Below are positions 35,445-36,021 of a stretch of 36,021 bases of DNA, piece by piece. Below the pieces are notes generated by a model. The model saw only the letters and a list, made by a program, of their open reading frames with translations, did not search any database and had not been told where the DNA came from. Position 1 is the stretch's first letter; every line of letters begins with the position of its first letter. The position numbers and the translations under genes are program-made. The stretch comes from Alphaproteobacteria bacterium (GTDB taxonomy: Bacteria; Pseudomonadota; Alphaproteobacteria; JACZXZ01), in assembly GCA_035625915.1 (NCBI GenBank), contig DASPOR010000147.1, forward strand, positions 1 through 36,021, in the 5' to 3' direction.

Positions 35445-35537
35445 TGGGCGCGCTAGTTGCGCTCATCGCCCGCGAAGCACCTTGTCGTCTCGCCGCTCCC
35501 TGCCCCGCCCGCGCGCCAGAGCCGGCGGGGCTTTTTT
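35445..35537 (+). ncRNA. Candidate small RNA unit 5
   Basis: The 5' stem is GGGC-GCGC/GCGC-(TCATC)-GCCC enclosing TAGTT, the same layout as unit 3 with different bases on both arms, which is compensatory change. The second hairpin is poorly formed. The terminator is GCCCCGCC (35502-35509)/GGCGGGGC (35524-35531) with a 14-base loop and TTTTTT, the strongest in the array. Confidence 0.48.
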
Positions 35538-35944
35538 GGTGGCTGCACTGGCCGGCGAACGCGAAATAGAGAGTGCGCGCGTCTAGTCGCATGGCACGAG
35601 CCGCTTCAATTCCCATTCCCCTTCGAGTCGCGCTATCACACTTTGGCGTAAGCTCGCCTTGACCCTCGCCACCTTCTTTGCCTCCTTCGCGCTGTATTGT
35701 CGCTTGACGAGACAGGCCGACAACTCAAATGCCGGCTCCGGAAACATCAACAGGCGGCGATTGTGCTAGATGATCGAGCGCTGCCCGGCAAAGACTAAAA
35801 TAGGACGTCGGCGTGTGTCGTCGCAGCCTAATAGCCGCAGGCGGCGCCGTCACGCCGACGAGCCAGGGAATTGAGGGTCCGATCTGAGGATTTGGAATGG
35901 CGTTGGCCGGCGGTTTTTTTGTCCGCCGGCCGCAGCCGTTAGGC
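35538..35944. other. Non-coding stretch between RNA array and paralogue
   Basis: No gene with a start and ribosome site is supported. A frame at about 35641-35760 would encode a short hydrophobic run (LALTLATFFASFALYC) but has no start codon of quality. From about 35867 the sequence becomes similar to the region downstream of the first glycine-rich gene (GAATTGAGG, GAGGATTTGG, then GGCGTTGGCCGG), so the duplicated block begins here. Confidence 0.45.
35905..35931 (-). terminator. Duplicate hairpin after second glycine-rich gene copy
   Basis: A 9-bp stem GGCCGGCGG/CCGCCGGCC with loop TTTTTTTGT lies 13 bases past the stop codon of the partial paralogue. The stem is identical to the first copy at 33473-33498 while the loop differs, which argues for selection on the structure. 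Confidence 0.55.
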
Positions 35945-36021
35945 TTACTTCGCGAAAGTGATTGATGCGTTGGCCGCAATGTTGGTCATTGAAGCCGAGT
36001 TGTTCACAAGGCCCGAGCTTC
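35945..36021 (-). CDS. Second copy of glycine-rich secreted protein, C-terminal end only
   Basis: The gene is cut by the right window edge; 24 complete codons and the TAA at 35947-35945 are visible. It matches the 3' end of the gene at 33512-34252 at 74 of 77 bases. One change alters the protein (Thr to Asn in GLVNNSAS) and the others are silent. The shared C-terminus ends NASITFAK. Because only the tail is visible, the rest of the gene could be complete, shorter or broken outside the window. Confidence 0.75.
   Translation of the reverse strand, partial: SSGLVNNSASMTNIAANASITFAK

Larger units (their letters stand above)
34742..35537 (+). repeat. Tandem array of diverged stem-loop units ending in intrinsic terminators
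   Basis: At least five related units occur in direct order on the + strand, with 5' ends at 34804, 34946, 35052, 35263 and 35445. Each begins TTGGG or TGGGC, and most contain a core resembling GCATACTTGCATCGCCC. Four have a second short hairpin, and each ends in a GCCCCGC(C)/(G)GCGGGGC stem (degenerate in the fourth) with T residues after it. A further partial copy at about 34742-34785 shares GGCGCATACT...CAATGGGTACT...TAGAT with the third unit but has lost the terminator stem. Stem sequences vary but usually still pair. No protein frame is conserved between units. I do not recognise an Rfam family. The array lies between two copies of the glycine-rich gene, on the opposite strand. Confidence 0.6.

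Noticed and set aside
34742..35540. CRISPR array or integron attC cassette array
   Set aside because: The repeats are diverged, 77-96 bases long with unequal spacers, and end in T-tract terminators. There is no short identical repeat, and the attC core pattern RYYYAAC/GTTRRRY is not systematically present.
34970..35569. A 199-codon + strand frame across the RNA array
   Set aside because: It runs straight through several terminator stems, has no ribosome site and varies in composition; open by chance in GC-rich sequence.
35587..35760. Short hydrophobic frame (LALTLATFFASFALYC)
   Set aside because: No ATG or GTG start and no ribosome site; too short to support without homologues.

Overview
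The window is GC-rich chromosomal DNA, gene-dense and with short intergenic gaps. It most resembles an alphaproteobacterium of the Rhodospirillales/Hyphomicrobiales type. The evidence is the strong GC bias at third codon positions, an HrpB helicase, a DapC-type aminotransferase, a bactofilin, an HAE1-type RND pump and several solute-uptake and catabolic genes. No rRNA, tRNA, insertion sequence, phage gene or CRISPR array was seen. The taxonomic placement is an inference from gene content only.

Region 1 (1-6896, all + strand) is a sugar-acid catabolic locus. It holds the C-terminal half of a mannitol dehydrogenase/fructuronate reductase family enzyme and a complete binding-protein-dependent ABC importer (binding protein, ATPase, two permeases). 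These are followed by an enolase-superfamily D-mannonate dehydratase (manD) whose visible active-site residues match the characterised ManD family position for position, and a FadR-type GntR repressor. Together they would import a sugar acid, interconvert fructuronate and mannonate, and dehydrate mannonate to 2-keto-3-deoxygluconate. The start codon of hrpB overlaps the stop codon of the regulator gene.

Region 2 (9436-18573) lies mostly on the minus strand: a TPR-sulfotransferase fusion downstream of a dapC-like aminotransferase, a bactofilin, and an RND adaptor-permease operon behind a recognisable sigma70-type promoter. No outer-membrane channel gene sits in that operon. A NodT-type outer-membrane lipoprotein lies about 12 kb away (30883-32418), divergent from a TetR/AcrR regulator.

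Region 3 (18821-30782) is a mixed catabolic/peptidase block: a FAH-family hydrolase, a Tat-exported dienelactone hydrolase followed by a perfect intrinsic terminator, a calcineurin-like phosphodiesterase, a cytoplasmic gamma-glutamyltransferase-family enzyme divergent from an ACS-family MFS transporter, a 900-residue exported M16 protease, and a secreted gamma-glutamyltransferase translationally coupled to a D-serine dehydratase/D-threonine aldolase-like PLP enzyme.

Region 4 (33473-36021) is the most unusual part. A secreted glycine/asparagine/serine-rich protein gene with its own hairpin is followed, about 2.4 kb further on, by the 3' end of a nearly identical paralogue with the same hairpin. 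The roughly 1.7 kb between the two copies has no convincing protein gene. It carries a tandem, diverged family of at least five short units (about 77-96 nt) on the + strand. Each has a conserved TGGG-started 5' stem-loop, most have a second short hairpin, and each ends in a GCCCCGCC/GGCGGGGC-type intrinsic terminator or a degenerate form of it. Stem sequences differ between units while pairing is largely kept, which points to structured small RNAs that I do not recognise as a named family.
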